Assembly: GCA_943371965.1 (NCBI GenBank)
Contig: CALRWV020000003.1
Span: 186,001-250,000 of the forward strand
DNA: 64,000 nucleotides
Direction of reading: 5' to 3'
Origin: CALRWV02 sp943371965
Lineage (GTDB): Bacteria; Bacteroidota; JABWAT01
Shown here in pieces: positions 25,033 through 33,975 of this stretch (the first letter of the stretch is position 1; the number at the start of each line of letters is the position of its first letter). The notes beneath the pieces were generated by a model that ran no database searches, was not told the origin of the DNA, and saw nothing but the letters and a program-made list of their open reading frames with translations. Position numbers and translations under genes: made by a program.

Positions 25033-25877
25033 AAAACAATTTCACTCAGAACTGGAAAATGATCTGAAATAAATCTGCCATTTGGTCTGTCACCAATGGT
25101 TTCGTGTGATAAAACCGCAGTTCCTTTTTTGACAAAAATGTAATCAATCGTTTGCTTCTCTTTGATATCCGAATTAAACCCGTTGAATGTAAAATCAATT
25201 CCTGATGGTTTTGATTTTGAAACACTTTTTGTATCAACAAGTGAAAGTACTTTTTCGCTTTTTGTCATCGTCAAATAAACATCGGAATCTGGAGTTGTAT
25301 TGAAATCACCTGTTACAATTGCAGGATTAATTCCAGTTATTTCAAAAATTTTTTTTCTGATCAGTTTTGCACTTTCAACACGTGCTTTTACCCCCATGTG
25401 ATCGAAATGTGTGTTGAAAACATAAAATATTTTTCCATCACTTATCCGTCTGAATTTTCCCCAAGTACAAACGCGGTTGAATGCCGCATCCCAATCCTTT
25501 GATGGAATTTCCGGATTTTTTGCCAACCAGAATGTGTTGGTTTGAAGCATTTCAAATTTCAGTTGATTGTAAAAAATCGGTGAATATTCGCCTTTTTTGT
25601 TTCCATCGTCTCTACCAACACCTATCCATGCGTAATCTGCGGAAAATGATTCCATATCCAACAGCTGATTTCTGACAACTTCCTGCATTCCTATAAAATC
25701 AGGCTTTTTTGTAGCAAATAAACCGGCAACCAAATCCGTTCTTTTTCCCCACTGATTTTCTCCATCAACTGCAATATCCAATCTGATATTGAAAGTCATC
25801 ACCTTCAAAGCGGGTTCAATTTTTTGTTCCTGATTGTGAATTTGGAAAAACAGTAAAAAGGATAAAAGGAAAAACAT
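25029..25877 (-). CDS. Secreted endonuclease/exonuclease/phosphatase-family protein
   Basis: This 282-residue protein has a hydrophobic start (MFFLLSFLLFFQIHNQ) that looks like a signal peptide. The EEP fold is clear: 'VMTFNIRLDIAVDGENQW', the metal Glu in 'DFIGMQEVVRNQL', 'NTHFDHMGVKARVESAKLI', the catalytic 'VTGDFNTTPDSDVY' and the final 'RFISDHFPVLSEI'. Bacterial secreted members of this branch may act on nucleic acids, phospholipids or sugar phosphates; the motifs alone do not settle the substrate. It precedes the PBP4-type gene with a four-base overlap. Confidence 0.88.
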   Translation of the reverse strand: MFFLLSFLLFFQIHNQEQKIEPALKVMTFNIRLDIAVDGENQWGKRTDLVAGLFATKKPDFIGMQEVVRNQLLDMESFSADYAWIGVGRDDGNKKGEYSPIFYNQLKFEMLQTNTFWLAKNPEIPSKDWDAAFNRVCTWGKFRRISDGKIFYVFNTHFDHMGVKARVESAKLIRKKIFEITGINPAIVTGDFNTTPDSDVYLTMTKSEKVLSLVDTKSVSKSKPSGIDFTFNGFNSDIKEKQTIDYIFVKKGTAVLSHETIGDRPNGRFISDHFPVLSEIVL

Positions 25878-25896
25878 TTCAGCTCCAATTTTCTTA

Positions 25897-25928
25897 TTGA
25901 ACGAAAAAAATAAAAATAACTATCTTTG
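25897..25928 (+). promoter_or_regulatory. Promoter of the amidohydrolase gene
   Basis: TTG at 25897-25899, a 21-base spacer and a perfect TATCTTTG at 25921-25928, with the start codon 20 bases downstream. Confidence 0.7.
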
Positions 25929-25948
25929 GTGAAAAATGAGGACTGATA

Positions 25949-27595
25949 ATGAAAATTCTGAATTTTATTTTTTTTGTGGTTTTTCTGGTTTCCTGTTCTT
26001 CAAAACCGGATGGAATTTTATACTACAATGCAAAAGTTTATACGATGGATAAAGAAAATCCGTTGGTTGACAGATTTGTAGTTTCAAATGGAAAATTTAT
26101 ATCAACCGATTCCGATGAAATTTCAGAACTGTCATCAAATGGAATTGATTCTGTAAATCTTGAGGGAAAAACCGTCATTCCCGGCTTGATAGATGCACAT
26201 GCCCATTTAATGAATCTTGGAAATAGTCTCACCAATTTGAATATGGTTGGTGATACTTCCGTTAAACAGATTCAGACAAAACTTGAACAATTTTCTTCAA
26301 ACCATTCTGAATTGAATTGGTTGCAGGGTCGTGGTTGGGATCAGAATTTATGGAAAGAGAAGGAATTTCCAACTTCCGGTGATTTGGATTTAATAGTATC
26401 TAACCGTCCGGTCGTTTTGGAAAGGGTTGATGGTCATGCAATTTGGGTAAACTCAAATGCAATGAAACTTGCTGAAATTGGTTCAACAACACAGGACCCT
26501 GAAGGTGGAAAAATTATCAGAGATAATGTTGGAAATCCAACAGGCGTTTTTGTTGATAACGCAACCAATTTGATAACAAAATATATTCCGCTTCCAAGTG
26601 CAAAAGAAAATCTGGAAGCTTTGAAACTGGCAATTAAAGAATGCAATAAATTTGGATTAACAGGTGTTCATGATGCCGGTGTTTCGTTTGATATTTTGAA
26701 ACTGATGAAAAAACATCTGCATGAAGATTGGTTTAATTTGCGCATTTATGGAATGATTGACGGTGATTCTACAGCGTGGAAAGTTTACAGAAAAAATGGA
26801 CCTGAAATCGGGTTGAATGATTATCGCTTAACAGTACGTTCTTTGAAGTTATATGGTGATGGGGCATTGGGTTCGAGAGGTGCAATGTTGATTCATCCTT
26901 ATTCGGATGATTCAAGCAATTATGGGCTTCCTGTCACTTCATTTGATAAATTGAAGACACTTTCACGTGAAGCCGTGGCTGCTGGGTTTCAGGTCAATAT
27001 TCATGCGATTGGTGACCGTGCAAACCGCGATGTTATTTCAATATTTGATGAGGTTCTTCCCAAAGACGGAATTGACCGCCGGTTCAGAATAGAACATGTT
27101 CAGGTTATCCAATTAAACGATATTCAGAAAATGGCAGATCGTGGAATTATTGCTTCCATGCAACCCACTCATGCTACCAGCGATATGCCTTGGGCAGAAA
27201 AACGCATTGGAAAAGAAAGAATAAAAGGTGCTTATGCATGGAGAACCATTTTAAATAAAGGAGGGAAATTAGCGTTCGGAAGTGATTTTCCTGTCGAATC
27301 GGTGAATCCGTTTCTGGGAATTTATTCCGCTGTTACCAGACAGGATTTAAATGGAAATCCACCGGGCGGCTGGTATCCGGAACAAACCATGAATATTCTG
27401 GAAGCCGTTCAGGGTTTTACAACTTGGGCAAGTAATGCGTCATTTACAGAAAATATTGTGGGGCAGATAAAACCAGGTCAATATGCAGATTTTCTGGTTT
27501 TGGATCGGAATATTTTTGAAATTCTTCCAAATCAAATTCCAGCTACGAAAGTTGAACAGCTATATTTTCAGGGAAAGGTCGTGGGGAATGAGTAA
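25949..27595 (+). CDS. Amidohydrolase lipoprotein (YtcJ-like)
   Basis: The 548-residue protein starts MKILNFIFFVVFLVSCSS, a lipoprotein signal (FLVSC). It is a metal-dependent amidohydrolase of the YtcJ type: 'NAKVYTMD' strand domain, metal motif 'VIPGLIDAHAHL' (HxH), the long insertion with 'WLQGRGWDQNLW' and 'VVLERVDGHAIWVNS', 'KLYGDGALGSRGA', 'FQVNIHAIGDRANR', 'RRFRIEHVQVI' and the last metal Asp in 'LAFGSDFPVESVNPF'. All expected ligands are present, so it is probably an active hydrolase. Substrates of this family are mostly unknown. Its own strong promoter lies upstream, and the stop codon runs into a short GTAATG-type repeat. Confidence 0.9.
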   Translation: MKILNFIFFVVFLVSCSSKPDGILYYNAKVYTMDKENPLVDRFVVSNGKFISTDSDEISELSSNGIDSVNLEGKTVIPGLIDAHAHLMNLGNSLTNLNMVGDTSVKQIQTKLEQFSSNHSELNWLQGRGWDQNLWKEKEFPTSGDLDLIVSNRPVVLERVDGHAIWVNSNAMKLAEIGSTTQDPEGGKIIRDNVGNPTGVFVDNATNLITKYIPLPSAKENLEALKLAIKECNKFGLTGVHDAGVSFDILKLMKKHLHEDWFNLRIYGMIDGDSTAWKVYRKNGPEIGLNDYRLTVRSLKLYGDGALGSRGAMLIHPYSDDSSNYGLPVTSFDKLKTLSREAVAAGFQVNIHAIGDRANRDVISIFDEVLPKDGIDRRFRIEHVQVIQLNDIQKMADRGIIASMQPTHATSDMPWAEKRIGKERIKGAYAWRTILNKGGKLAFGSDFPVESVNPFLGIYSAVTRQDLNGNPPGGWYPEQTMNILEAVQGFTTWASNASFTENIVGQIKPGQYADFLVLDRNIFEILPNQIPATKVEQLYFQGKVVGNE

Positions 27596-27615
27596 TGTGT
27601 GATGAGTAATTAGTA
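27587..27615. repeat. AGTAATGTGTGATGAG-type phrase repeat
   Basis: The end of the amidohydrolase gene runs into AATGAGTAATGTGTGATGAG, followed by TAATTAGTAAATTATTAAT. Very similar phrases occur at 52722-52755 and 61308-61350, and in the arms around the S23 gene at 45303-45330 and 45699-45726. Confidence 0.55.
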
Positions 27616-27720
27616 AATTATTAATTGGTGAAAAAAATCATCACTTTTTCAATTTTCCATTGTCAATTATCTATTTTCTCCTGTCTGTTTTGCTTTAATG
27701 AAAGCCCTTCCAATTTTACT

Positions 27721-27751
27721 TTGAAAAATGACTTTTAAATTATTACCTTCG
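27721..27751 (+). promoter_or_regulatory. Promoter of malQ
   Basis: TTG at 27721-27723, a 20-base spacer and TACCTTCG at 27744-27751 (C for T at one position of TAnnTTTG). The start codon lies 61 bases downstream. Confidence 0.6.
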
Positions 27752-27812
27752 CAGTACTTTAAATAATCGTACATATCAAATTGGCTTAAAACATATAAAA
27801 AACAGGCTTTTT

Positions 27813-29342
27813 ATGAGATTTGAAAGATCCGCTGGGGTATTATTACATCCGACATCATTACCTGGAAAATTCGGAATTGGGGATTTGGGAGCGGAAGCTT
27901 ACCGTTTTATTGATTTTCTGGTTGCCGGAAAACAAAAATTATGGCAGGTTCTGCCATTGGGTCCAACCGGTTACGGAGATTCGCCTTATCAGTGTTTTTC
28001 AGCTTTTGCAGGAAACCCATTTATTGTCAGTCCTGAAGAACTTCACAAAGAAGGTTTTCTGACTACATCTGATTTGAATAGTGTTCCATTGAGCAATCCT
28101 CAAAGCATCGATTTCGGATCAGTCATTACTTACAAAAATTCAATCCTGAAAAAAGCATTTCAAACCTACAAAGACAAACCACAGACCATTGCTGAAGATT
28201 TTGAAAAATCATTTGAAAAGTTCTGCAAAGAAAACAAAGAATGGTTGAATGATTATGCGCTTTTTATGTCCTGTAAACAGCATCATGGCGGAATTGTTTG
28301 GAAAGATTGGGAAAAATCAATTTCTCACCGTCAGCCAAAAGCGATTAAAGACTGGACAAAAAAACTTGAAGGCGATATTGAATATCAGAAATTCATCCAA
28401 TATTTGTTTTTCCGTCAATGGCTGAAACTTAAAAAATATGCCAATGAAAAGGGAATCAAAATTGTTGGCGATCTTCCGATTTTCGTTGCTTATGACAGTG
28501 CCGATGTGTGGGCAAACAGGGAATTATTTACTGTTGATGAAGACGGAAATCTGGTTTGGGTTGCGGGTGTTCCTCCTGATTATTTCAGTGAAACAGGGCA
28601 ATTATGGGGAAATCCGCTATACAAATGGGAAGAAATGGAAGCTGATGATTTTCTTTGGTGGAGAAACAGATTTACCAAACTTTTCGAAGTGGTTGATATT
28701 GTCAGAATTGATCATTTTAGGGGATTTGAAGCATATTGGAGAATTCCAGGAAATGCGGTCAATGCTGTAAATGGAAAATGGATAAAAGCACCGGGAAAAA
28801 AACTGTTTACAACCGTAGAAAAATATTTGGGAAAACTACCAATAATTGCAGAAGATTTGGGAGTCATTACAGACGGTGTAATTGAATTGCGTGACAAATT
28901 TGATTTCCCTGGAATGAAAATTCTCCAATTTGCATTTGGCTCAAAAATGGAACACAAATTCCTTCCTCATAATTTTGTTCAGAATTGCGTTGTTTATACA
29001 GGATCGCACGATAACGAAACCACAAAAGGATATTTTGAAACTGCAAAATATACTGCTCATGAAAACGATATTTATACTTTCACACAAAAATATCTGAATT
29101 ATTTCGGCGAAGATTTAACCGGCGAACTGATTCGGGTAGCTTATGCATCTGTTGCAGATACTGTTGTCATTCCAATGCAGGATATTTTGAAATCAGGCAA
29201 TGAAGCAAGAATGAATTTTCCGGGAAAATTCGGCGGAAATTGGAACTGGAGATTTATTTGGGAACAGGTTCCGTACGGAATTGCCGATCATTACAAATTC
29301 CTTTCAGAAATGTATGAAAGAACTGAAATCACAAAAAAATAA
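27813..29342 (+). CDS. malQ: 4-alpha-glucanotransferase (amylomaltase)
   Basis: This GH77 enzyme (509 aa) moves alpha-1,4-glucan chains between maltodextrins. Seen are 'AGVLLHPTSLPGKFGIGDLG', 'LWQVLPLGPTGYGDSPY', 'GDLPIFVAYDSADVWAN', the lid segment 'PPDYFSETGQLWGNPLY', the nucleophile Asp in 'VRIDHFRGF', the acid/base Glu in 'IIAEDLG' and the third carboxylate in 'YTGSHDNET'. All three catalytic carboxylates are present. It is cytoplasmic and stands alone here with its own promoter and terminator, so it probably serves glycogen or maltodextrin turnover. Confidence 0.96.
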   Translation: MRFERSAGVLLHPTSLPGKFGIGDLGAEAYRFIDFLVAGKQKLWQVLPLGPTGYGDSPYQCFSAFAGNPFIVSPEELHKEGFLTTSDLNSVPLSNPQSIDFGSVITYKNSILKKAFQTYKDKPQTIAEDFEKSFEKFCKENKEWLNDYALFMSCKQHHGGIVWKDWEKSISHRQPKAIKDWTKKLEGDIEYQKFIQYLFFRQWLKLKKYANEKGIKIVGDLPIFVAYDSADVWANRELFTVDEDGNLVWVAGVPPDYFSETGQLWGNPLYKWEEMEADDFLWWRNRFTKLFEVVDIVRIDHFRGFEAYWRIPGNAVNAVNGKWIKAPGKKLFTTVEKYLGKLPIIAEDLGVITDGVIELRDKFDFPGMKILQFAFGSKMEHKFLPHNFVQNCVVYTGSHDNETTKGYFETAKYTAHENDIYTFTQKYLNYFGEDLTGELIRVAYASVADTVVIPMQDILKSGNEARMNFPGKFGGNWNWRFIWEQVPYGIADHYKFLSEMYERTEITKK

Positions 29343-29383
29343 ATAAACTTACCTGTTGAAAATTTGTTGCAGGTTGTTTATTT
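29341..29383 (+). terminator. Terminator after malQ
   Basis: AAATAAAC at 29341-29348 pairs with GTTTATTT at 29376-29383, and ACCTG at 29351-29355 with CAGGT at 29370-29374, with a small bulge between. The T-tract is weak. Confidence 0.5.
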
Positions 29384-29430
29384 CTAATGCTTCATTAAAA
29401 TAAAAAGTCGATTATTATTATCAGGGTATA

Positions 29431-29461
29431 TTGACAACAAAATATTCCCGCCCTATCTTTG
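29431..29461 (+). promoter_or_regulatory. Promoter of the tRNA-Lys/tRNA-Leu genes
   Basis: TTG at 29431-29433, a 20-base spacer and a perfect TATCTTTG at 29454-29461, 35 bases before tRNA-Lys. This is the clearest promoter in the window. Confidence 0.75.
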
Positions 29462-29496
29462 CAACTCTTTCAGAAACAAATGTTCTTCTTAATAAT

Positions 29497-29569
29497 GATT
29501 CCGTAGCTCAGTTGGTAGAGCAATTGCCTTTTAAGCAATGGGTCGATGGTTCGAGTCCATCCGGAGTCA
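29497..29569 (+). tRNA. tRNA-Lys (anticodon TTT)
   Basis: The 73 bases fold into a complete cloverleaf. The acceptor stem pairs GATTCCG with CGGAGTC (one G-T), the discriminator base is A, the D-arm carries AGCTCAGTTGGTAGAGC, and the anticodon stem ATTGC/GCAAT encloses loop CTTTTAA, giving anticodon TTT. The T-arm is GATGG-TTCGAGT-CCATC. CCA is not encoded. Confidence 0.96.
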
Positions 29570-29628
29570 CTTCTTTTTCCCTTCCTAAGTTTTCTGAAAT
29601 ACCTCCTCCAAAGATGAATTCAGTTGTT

Positions 29629-29710
29629 GCCCAGGTGGTGGAATTGGTAGACACGCACGTTTGAGGGGCGTGTGTCGAAAGACATTCGGGTTCGAGTCCC
29701 GACTTGGGCA
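29629..29710 (+). tRNA. tRNA-Leu (anticodon GAG)
   Basis: The 82 bases form a class II tRNA. The acceptor stem pairs GCCCAGG with CTTGGGC, discriminator A. The anticodon stem CACGT/GCGTG encloses loop TTGAGGG, so the anticodon is GAG (Leu, CUC/CUU). A variable arm with stem TGTC-GAAA-GACA and a T-arm TCGGG-TTCGAGT-CCCGA are present. CCA is not encoded. It lies 59 bases after tRNA-Lys and probably shares its transcript. Confidence 0.95.
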
Positions 29711-29730
29711 CGAAATTCCAACTTCGATCT

Positions 29731-30168
29731 CTAGTGATATAAATTATAAATTTTCCCCGCAGTCAATCCCAACTTTTCATTTTCAAACGAATCCGAAATC
29801 ATTCCTTCATTTATTCGTTTTTGTAAATTTCCAAGCCATTCTGTTTTTAAAATAACTCCTCTTGGTCCAATTCTCAGGAAAATGATTTTATCTTCCTCTC
29901 TGTTGACTGTAAAAAGCTGATTCTGTTTTTTAAACATCACTGCCGTTTTTGAATTTTGAGATTCTGTGAACTTTTTACTTACAAAACTGATAACGGAATC
30001 TTCAGGTAGTGATTCAAAAGTTTGGGTTTGAAAACCTGGCGGAGAATCAATGGAAATCATACTTAATTCAGGCTTTTCAGAACTCTCTTTTTTTGCTGTT
30101 ATAGTCATTACCAGCAGAACTGTCAAAAAAATGATCACTCCGATTGTAATTGTAACACTTTGTTTCAT
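29731..30168 (-). CDS. Hypothetical membrane-anchored protein
   Basis: I do not recognise this 145-residue protein. It begins with one hydrophobic segment (residues about 5-25, VTITIGVIIFLTVLLVMTI), a signal anchor or uncleaved signal. A soluble part follows with 'SMISIDSPPGFQTQTF', a strand-rich region 'KTAVMFKKQNQLFTVNRE' and a helical end 'NLQKRINEGMISDSF'. It may be a small envelope protein. It is encoded opposite to and 20 bases beyond the tRNA-Leu gene, with no partner gene on its strand nearby. Confidence 0.6.
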   Translation of the reverse strand: MKQSVTITIGVIIFLTVLLVMTITAKKESSEKPELSMISIDSPPGFQTQTFESLPEDSVISFVSKKFTESQNSKTAVMFKKQNQLFTVNREEDKIIFLRIGPRGVILKTEWLGNLQKRINEGMISDSFENEKLGLTAGKIYNLYH

Positions 30169-30372
30169 AATTTACTTTTCAAGTGCGCTTGGTATAAATT
30201 TTGTCTTACTTGCAAAATCAAACAAATTACTGCCAAATTTGGTTTTTCAGTTTTCAGTTCCAAAACTGTCAGTAAATTTTTAATTGGGTTGAAAGTGCAA
30301 AGTAAACAAAGATTGTCATTTTATTCAATTAAACATCAAACCGGTTTTTCACATGAGAGATAAAAATTACGT

Positions 30373-31008
30373 ATGAATCCTGCCATTTTCGAAATCTTTT
30401 CAGATACTCCAGTTGCTTCTACAGTATTTCTGGTTTTTGTTGCACTCAGTTTATACACCATGTTCAAAAATCAACCGCTGATGTATCAACTCATGCTTCA
30501 TCCATTCAGTTTTTCAAAAGGCGATCGTATTTATACAATCATTACAAGCGGATTTGTTCATGCCGATGTTGGTCATTTGCTTTTCAATTCTCTTACTTTT
30601 TTCTTTTTTGCATTTCCGCTTGAACGGACTGTTGGTTCGTTTGCTTTTTTTCTGATCTATTTTCTTTCTCTGATTCTAAGTGATTTTCCAACTATTATCC
30701 GGAATAGAAATAATCCGAATTACCGGTCGTTGGGAGCATCGGGTGCAATTTCAGGAGTGCTTTTCAGTTTCATCATTTTTTATCCGACAACACCGATTTC
30801 CATGCTGCTGTTTCCTATTGGAATTCCAGCCTATTTATTTGCAGTTTTATACACAGGTTATTGCATTTGGGCTGATAAAAAAGGATGGGGAAATATCAAT
30901 CACAATGCGCATTTATGGGGCGGTTTGATTGGTTTTGCTCTGACAGCATTTCTGTACCCCAATTATTTTTTTGATTTTATTGGATTGTTTAAAGAAATGT
31001 TCAATTAA
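30373..31008 (+). CDS. Rhomboid-family intramembrane serine protease
   Basis: This 211-residue membrane protein has six predicted helices. The rhomboid marks are 'HADVGHLLFNSLTFFFF' (HxxxxHxxxN in helix 2), the catalytic serine in 'LGASGAISGVLF' (GxSG, helix 4) and the catalytic histidine in 'NHNAHLWGGLIGF' (helix 6). Ser and His form the catalytic dyad, so it is probably active and cuts membrane-spanning segments of unknown substrates. It lies in the cytoplasmic membrane. The HNH gene follows 17 bases after its stop. Confidence 0.9.
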   Translation: MNPAIFEIFSDTPVASTVFLVFVALSLYTMFKNQPLMYQLMLHPFSFSKGDRIYTIITSGFVHADVGHLLFNSLTFFFFAFPLERTVGSFAFFLIYFLSLILSDFPTIIRNRNNPNYRSLGASGAISGVLFSFIIFYPTTPISMLLFPIGIPAYLFAVLYTGYCIWADKKGWGNINHNAHLWGGLIGFALTAFLYPNYFFDFIGLFKEMFN

Positions 31009-31025
31009 AAGGCGTTGTTTTGTTT

Positions 31026-32024
31026 ATGTCTGAGTATACGAAAGAAGAAATACTAGAAGAGCTTAAACAACTTGATCTAATATTCAGGGAGCAAGACTTT
31101 TCCATATTTAAAATGGATTACAATACGGAATATCTAAAATCCAAATTATGGGCAAAAATCAAACGTCGAATTTTAAGAAGAGACAACAGCGAATGCAAAT
31201 TATGTGGCGAGAAAACTGCAATTGTACATCACCGAAGTTATGATAAGGATGTTTTAGAAGGTAAAAATGATTCACAGTTGATATCTCTTTGTGAGGGTTG
31301 TCATGGCTATGTTCATTTTACAATTAATGGTGAGAAAAGATCTGCGATTGAATCTGATTTAATTATAAAATCAAAAAATATTGACTCATCAGTAATAATT
31401 GATAAAATTCACCTTGGAAAAATAATTCTACCGAATAACTGGAAATGGATGAATGGCGTACAGAGAAAAAATTATTTAACCCAATATCATCAAAGATGTC
31501 GAGAACAAAGAGAAATCAAAAAACAAAAATATTTGAAAAACCCGCAATCAACAATACGTGAAGTAACTATTCAAGAATTACAGTTCATAAAACTTGAAAT
31601 CTTTTTGAAAGAGAATAATAGATTTAGGTTAAAAAATTATTCAATTTTTCTGGATGAGATAAAAAAAGCCCATCAAATTACAATTTGTGAGAAAAAAATA
31701 TCAGCAATAAAAGTAAATCGTGTTTGGTATATTAATCAAATTGAAGCACAATCAGCTTTGAAAGAAATGTTTGAACCGTATATTGAGAATGACGATCAAA
31801 GTAAATTCAAATTAGAAAGAATTACAGACGGATGTTTTATAATTCAAGATAAATTTAAAATATTTTTTTCGTACTATTCAAAATACTATCATTATGATCA
31901 TGGTAAGATTTTTTGTATTACCTGTGGCTTCCAGGCTACAGTTGAAAAGAATGATTTTACAATAATTTGTAACAAATGCAGTATTTATCAATCATTAGAT
32001 AAGTCTTTAAGGTACTTAATATGA
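31026..32024 (+). CDS. HNH-like nuclease-domain protein with C-terminal zinc ribbon
   Basis: This 332-residue protein has an HNH module at about residues 40-100: 'RRILRRDNSECKLCG' (CxxC), 'IVHHRSYDKD' (the HH pair) and 'LISLCEGCHGYVHF' (CxxCH). The central part is Lys/Glu/Ile-rich and helical (residues 110-260), with no recognised domain. At the end a second CxxC pair (CITCGF ... CNKC, about 295-322) forms a zinc-ribbon-like fold. I use ATG 31026 rather than a TTG two codons earlier. The gene looks more AT-rich and Ile/Lys-rich than its neighbours, suggesting recent acquisition. No methylase, helicase or intron structure is adjacent. The target is unknown. Confidence 0.75.
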   Translation: MSEYTKEEILEELKQLDLIFREQDFSIFKMDYNTEYLKSKLWAKIKRRILRRDNSECKLCGEKTAIVHHRSYDKDVLEGKNDSQLISLCEGCHGYVHFTINGEKRSAIESDLIIKSKNIDSSVIIDKIHLGKIILPNNWKWMNGVQRKNYLTQYHQRCREQREIKKQKYLKNPQSTIREVTIQELQFIKLEIFLKENNRFRLKNYSIFLDEIKKAHQITICEKKISAIKVNRVWYINQIEAQSALKEMFEPYIENDDQSKFKLERITDGCFIIQDKFKIFFSYYSKYYHYDHGKIFCITCGFQATVEKNDFTIICNKCSIYQSLDKSLRYLI

Positions 32025-32180
32025 AATTCTTATACTCTATTTATTAATACGAATGAGTATTTTTTGAGATAAAATAAATTCAGTTTTTAAACTCAAATAT
32101 AGTTTTTAGATTGAATTGACAATTAATAAAAGCACAATTCAAATGATGTACAAATTATTATAACAAATAAAGGACAACTC

Positions 32181-33950
32181 ATGGATAACAAATCAGACCC
32201 AAAACCCAAACCAAAATTTATTGAATCTTTCAGGAAAATTTTCGCGTTGGGAAAAACATACCGGAAACGGTTAATCGGAGCAATTCTGCTATCAGTTACG
32301 GCTTCGTTGCTTTGGTTAACTGTTCCTCTCGGACTCAGACAACTTCTTGATGCCGTTTTTGTTGATGCAAACAGAACGCTTTTAAATGAACTGACCATTG
32401 CACTTCTGGTTTTGTTCATCCTTCAATCATCCCTTTCATTTTTCGGAAGTTATTTAATGGAATGGGTGGGTGAAAGAGTGGTTTCTGATTTACGCCAGAA
32501 ACTGTATTCTCATCTTCACAGTCTTTCATTGCGCTTTTTTGCGGATCAGAAAATGGGAGATATTACTTCGCGTCTGACAAACGATGTTGGGTCAATCCGT
32601 CATGCAGTTACAAGTGATTTATCGGCGCTTCTGACTCAATCTTTCTCTTTGATCGGTTCAGTAGTTTTGATGTGGACTTTAAACTGGCGTTTGAGTTTAA
32701 TCATTTTTATGATGGCTCCGATTGTTGCACTTTCAACACGATTTTTTGGTCAGAAAATCAGAACTATTTCAAGAACAGTTCAGGATAAATTGGCTGATTC
32801 TACTGCTGCAGCTGATGAAGCGTTGAGTTCAATCCATACGGTAAAATCATTTGCCCGTGAAGATTTTGAAGTAAAGCGGTACAACAAACTGGTTGAAGAT
32901 TTATTTCAGACATCACGCCGCCGATCTGTTCTTTCTTCCGCTTTCTGGACTGGTGTCGGATTTTTGTTTATGACCGGATTGGTAACTGTTTTCTGGTACG
33001 GCGGTACTGAAGTTCTTGCCGGACGCCTAACAACCGGAGATTTGGTTGCATTCATTTTTTACGCGTTTAATATTGCACGTTCAATTGGTGGAATGTCACA
33101 GTTATATACATCATTTAATAGTGCTGCCGGTGCATCGGAAAGAATATTTGAATTGCTTGAAACTGTACCTGACATCAAAGACAAAACAGATGCAAAAACG
33201 CTTCCGAAAATTTCAGGTGAAGTCAATTTTGAGACAGTTTCTTTTGGGTATTTGGCGGATAGAGATACGACTCTTACCAATCTCAACTTTGAAATAAAAA
33301 GCGGTGAAAAAATTGCAGTTGTCGGACCAAGTGGTGCAGGAAAAACAACATTATTGCATCTGATAATGCGGTTTTATGATGTTTCGTCAGGAAAGATTAC
33401 GGTTGATGGAACTGATATCCGCGATGTAACGTTGAAATCATTAAGAGAACAAATCGGATTGGTGCCTCAGGATATTCAGTTGTTTGGTTTGACTGTTAGG
33501 GAGAATATCTCATACGGAAGAATAAATGCAACTGAAGATGAAATTATCAAAGCTGCGGTTGATGCTAATGCCCACGAATTTATTCAAAATCTTCCTCAAA
33601 AATATGATACACTCGTTGGAGAACGTGGAGTGAAATTAAGTGGCGGTCAACGTCAGAGAATTGCAATTGCAAGAGCATTGCTGAAAGACCCGTCAATTTT
33701 GCTGCTGGATGAAGCAACCTCTTCTCTTGATTCAGCATCGGAATCATTGGTTCAACAGGCTTTGGAACGGTTGATGAAAAACAGAACTTCTTTTATTGTT
33801 GCTCACCGGCTTTCGACCATTTTGGATGCCGACAGAATTCTGGTTTTGGATGGTGGAAAAATCATTCAAGTTGGTAACCATTCTGAGTTGATAAGTTCAG
33901 GCGGATTGTACAAAGAACTGTATGAAATGCAATTCAGAAATGCTGGATAA
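32181..33950 (+). CDS. ABC exporter, MsbA-like (fused permease and ATPase)
   Basis: The 589-residue protein has an N-terminal type I exporter membrane domain (six helices, about 25-310, with 'LRQKLYSHLHSLSLRFFADQ' as coupling helix) and an ATPase domain (about 345-585). Walker A is 'VGPSGAGKTTLLHL', the Q-loop 'IGLVPQDIQLFG', the signature 'LSGGQRQRIAIARAL', Walker B 'ILLLDEATSSLD' and the switch His in 'IVAHRLSTI'. All catalytic residues are present, so it works as a homodimer. Substrates of this group include lipid A and drugs; the sequence does not decide. The lipoprotein gene at 33976 follows by 25 bases and may be co-expressed. Confidence 0.92.
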   Translation: MDNKSDPKPKPKFIESFRKIFALGKTYRKRLIGAILLSVTASLLWLTVPLGLRQLLDAVFVDANRTLLNELTIALLVLFILQSSLSFFGSYLMEWVGERVVSDLRQKLYSHLHSLSLRFFADQKMGDITSRLTNDVGSIRHAVTSDLSALLTQSFSLIGSVVLMWTLNWRLSLIIFMMAPIVALSTRFFGQKIRTISRTVQDKLADSTAAADEALSSIHTVKSFAREDFEVKRYNKLVEDLFQTSRRRSVLSSAFWTGVGFLFMTGLVTVFWYGGTEVLAGRLTTGDLVAFIFYAFNIARSIGGMSQLYTSFNSAAGASERIFELLETVPDIKDKTDAKTLPKISGEVNFETVSFGYLADRDTTLTNLNFEIKSGEKIAVVGPSGAGKTTLLHLIMRFYDVSSGKITVDGTDIRDVTLKSLREQIGLVPQDIQLFGLTVRENISYGRINATEDEIIKAAVDANAHEFIQNLPQKYDTLVGERGVKLSGGQRQRIAIARALLKDPSILLLDEATSSLDSASESLVQQALERLMKNRTSFIVAHRLSTILDADRILVLDGGKIIQVGNHSELISSGGLYKELYEMQFRNAG

Positions 33951-33975
33951 CTTCCTTCATTTAATAAGGTGAATT

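Noticed and set aside
29660..29666. Alternative anticodon TGA (Ser) for the second tRNA
   Set aside because: Shifting the loop breaks the anticodon stem; the CACGT/GCGTG stem gives GAG (Leu).
29431..29711. Reading frames across the tRNA genes on both strands
   Set aside because: Both overlap clear cloverleaf structures and contain no protein features.
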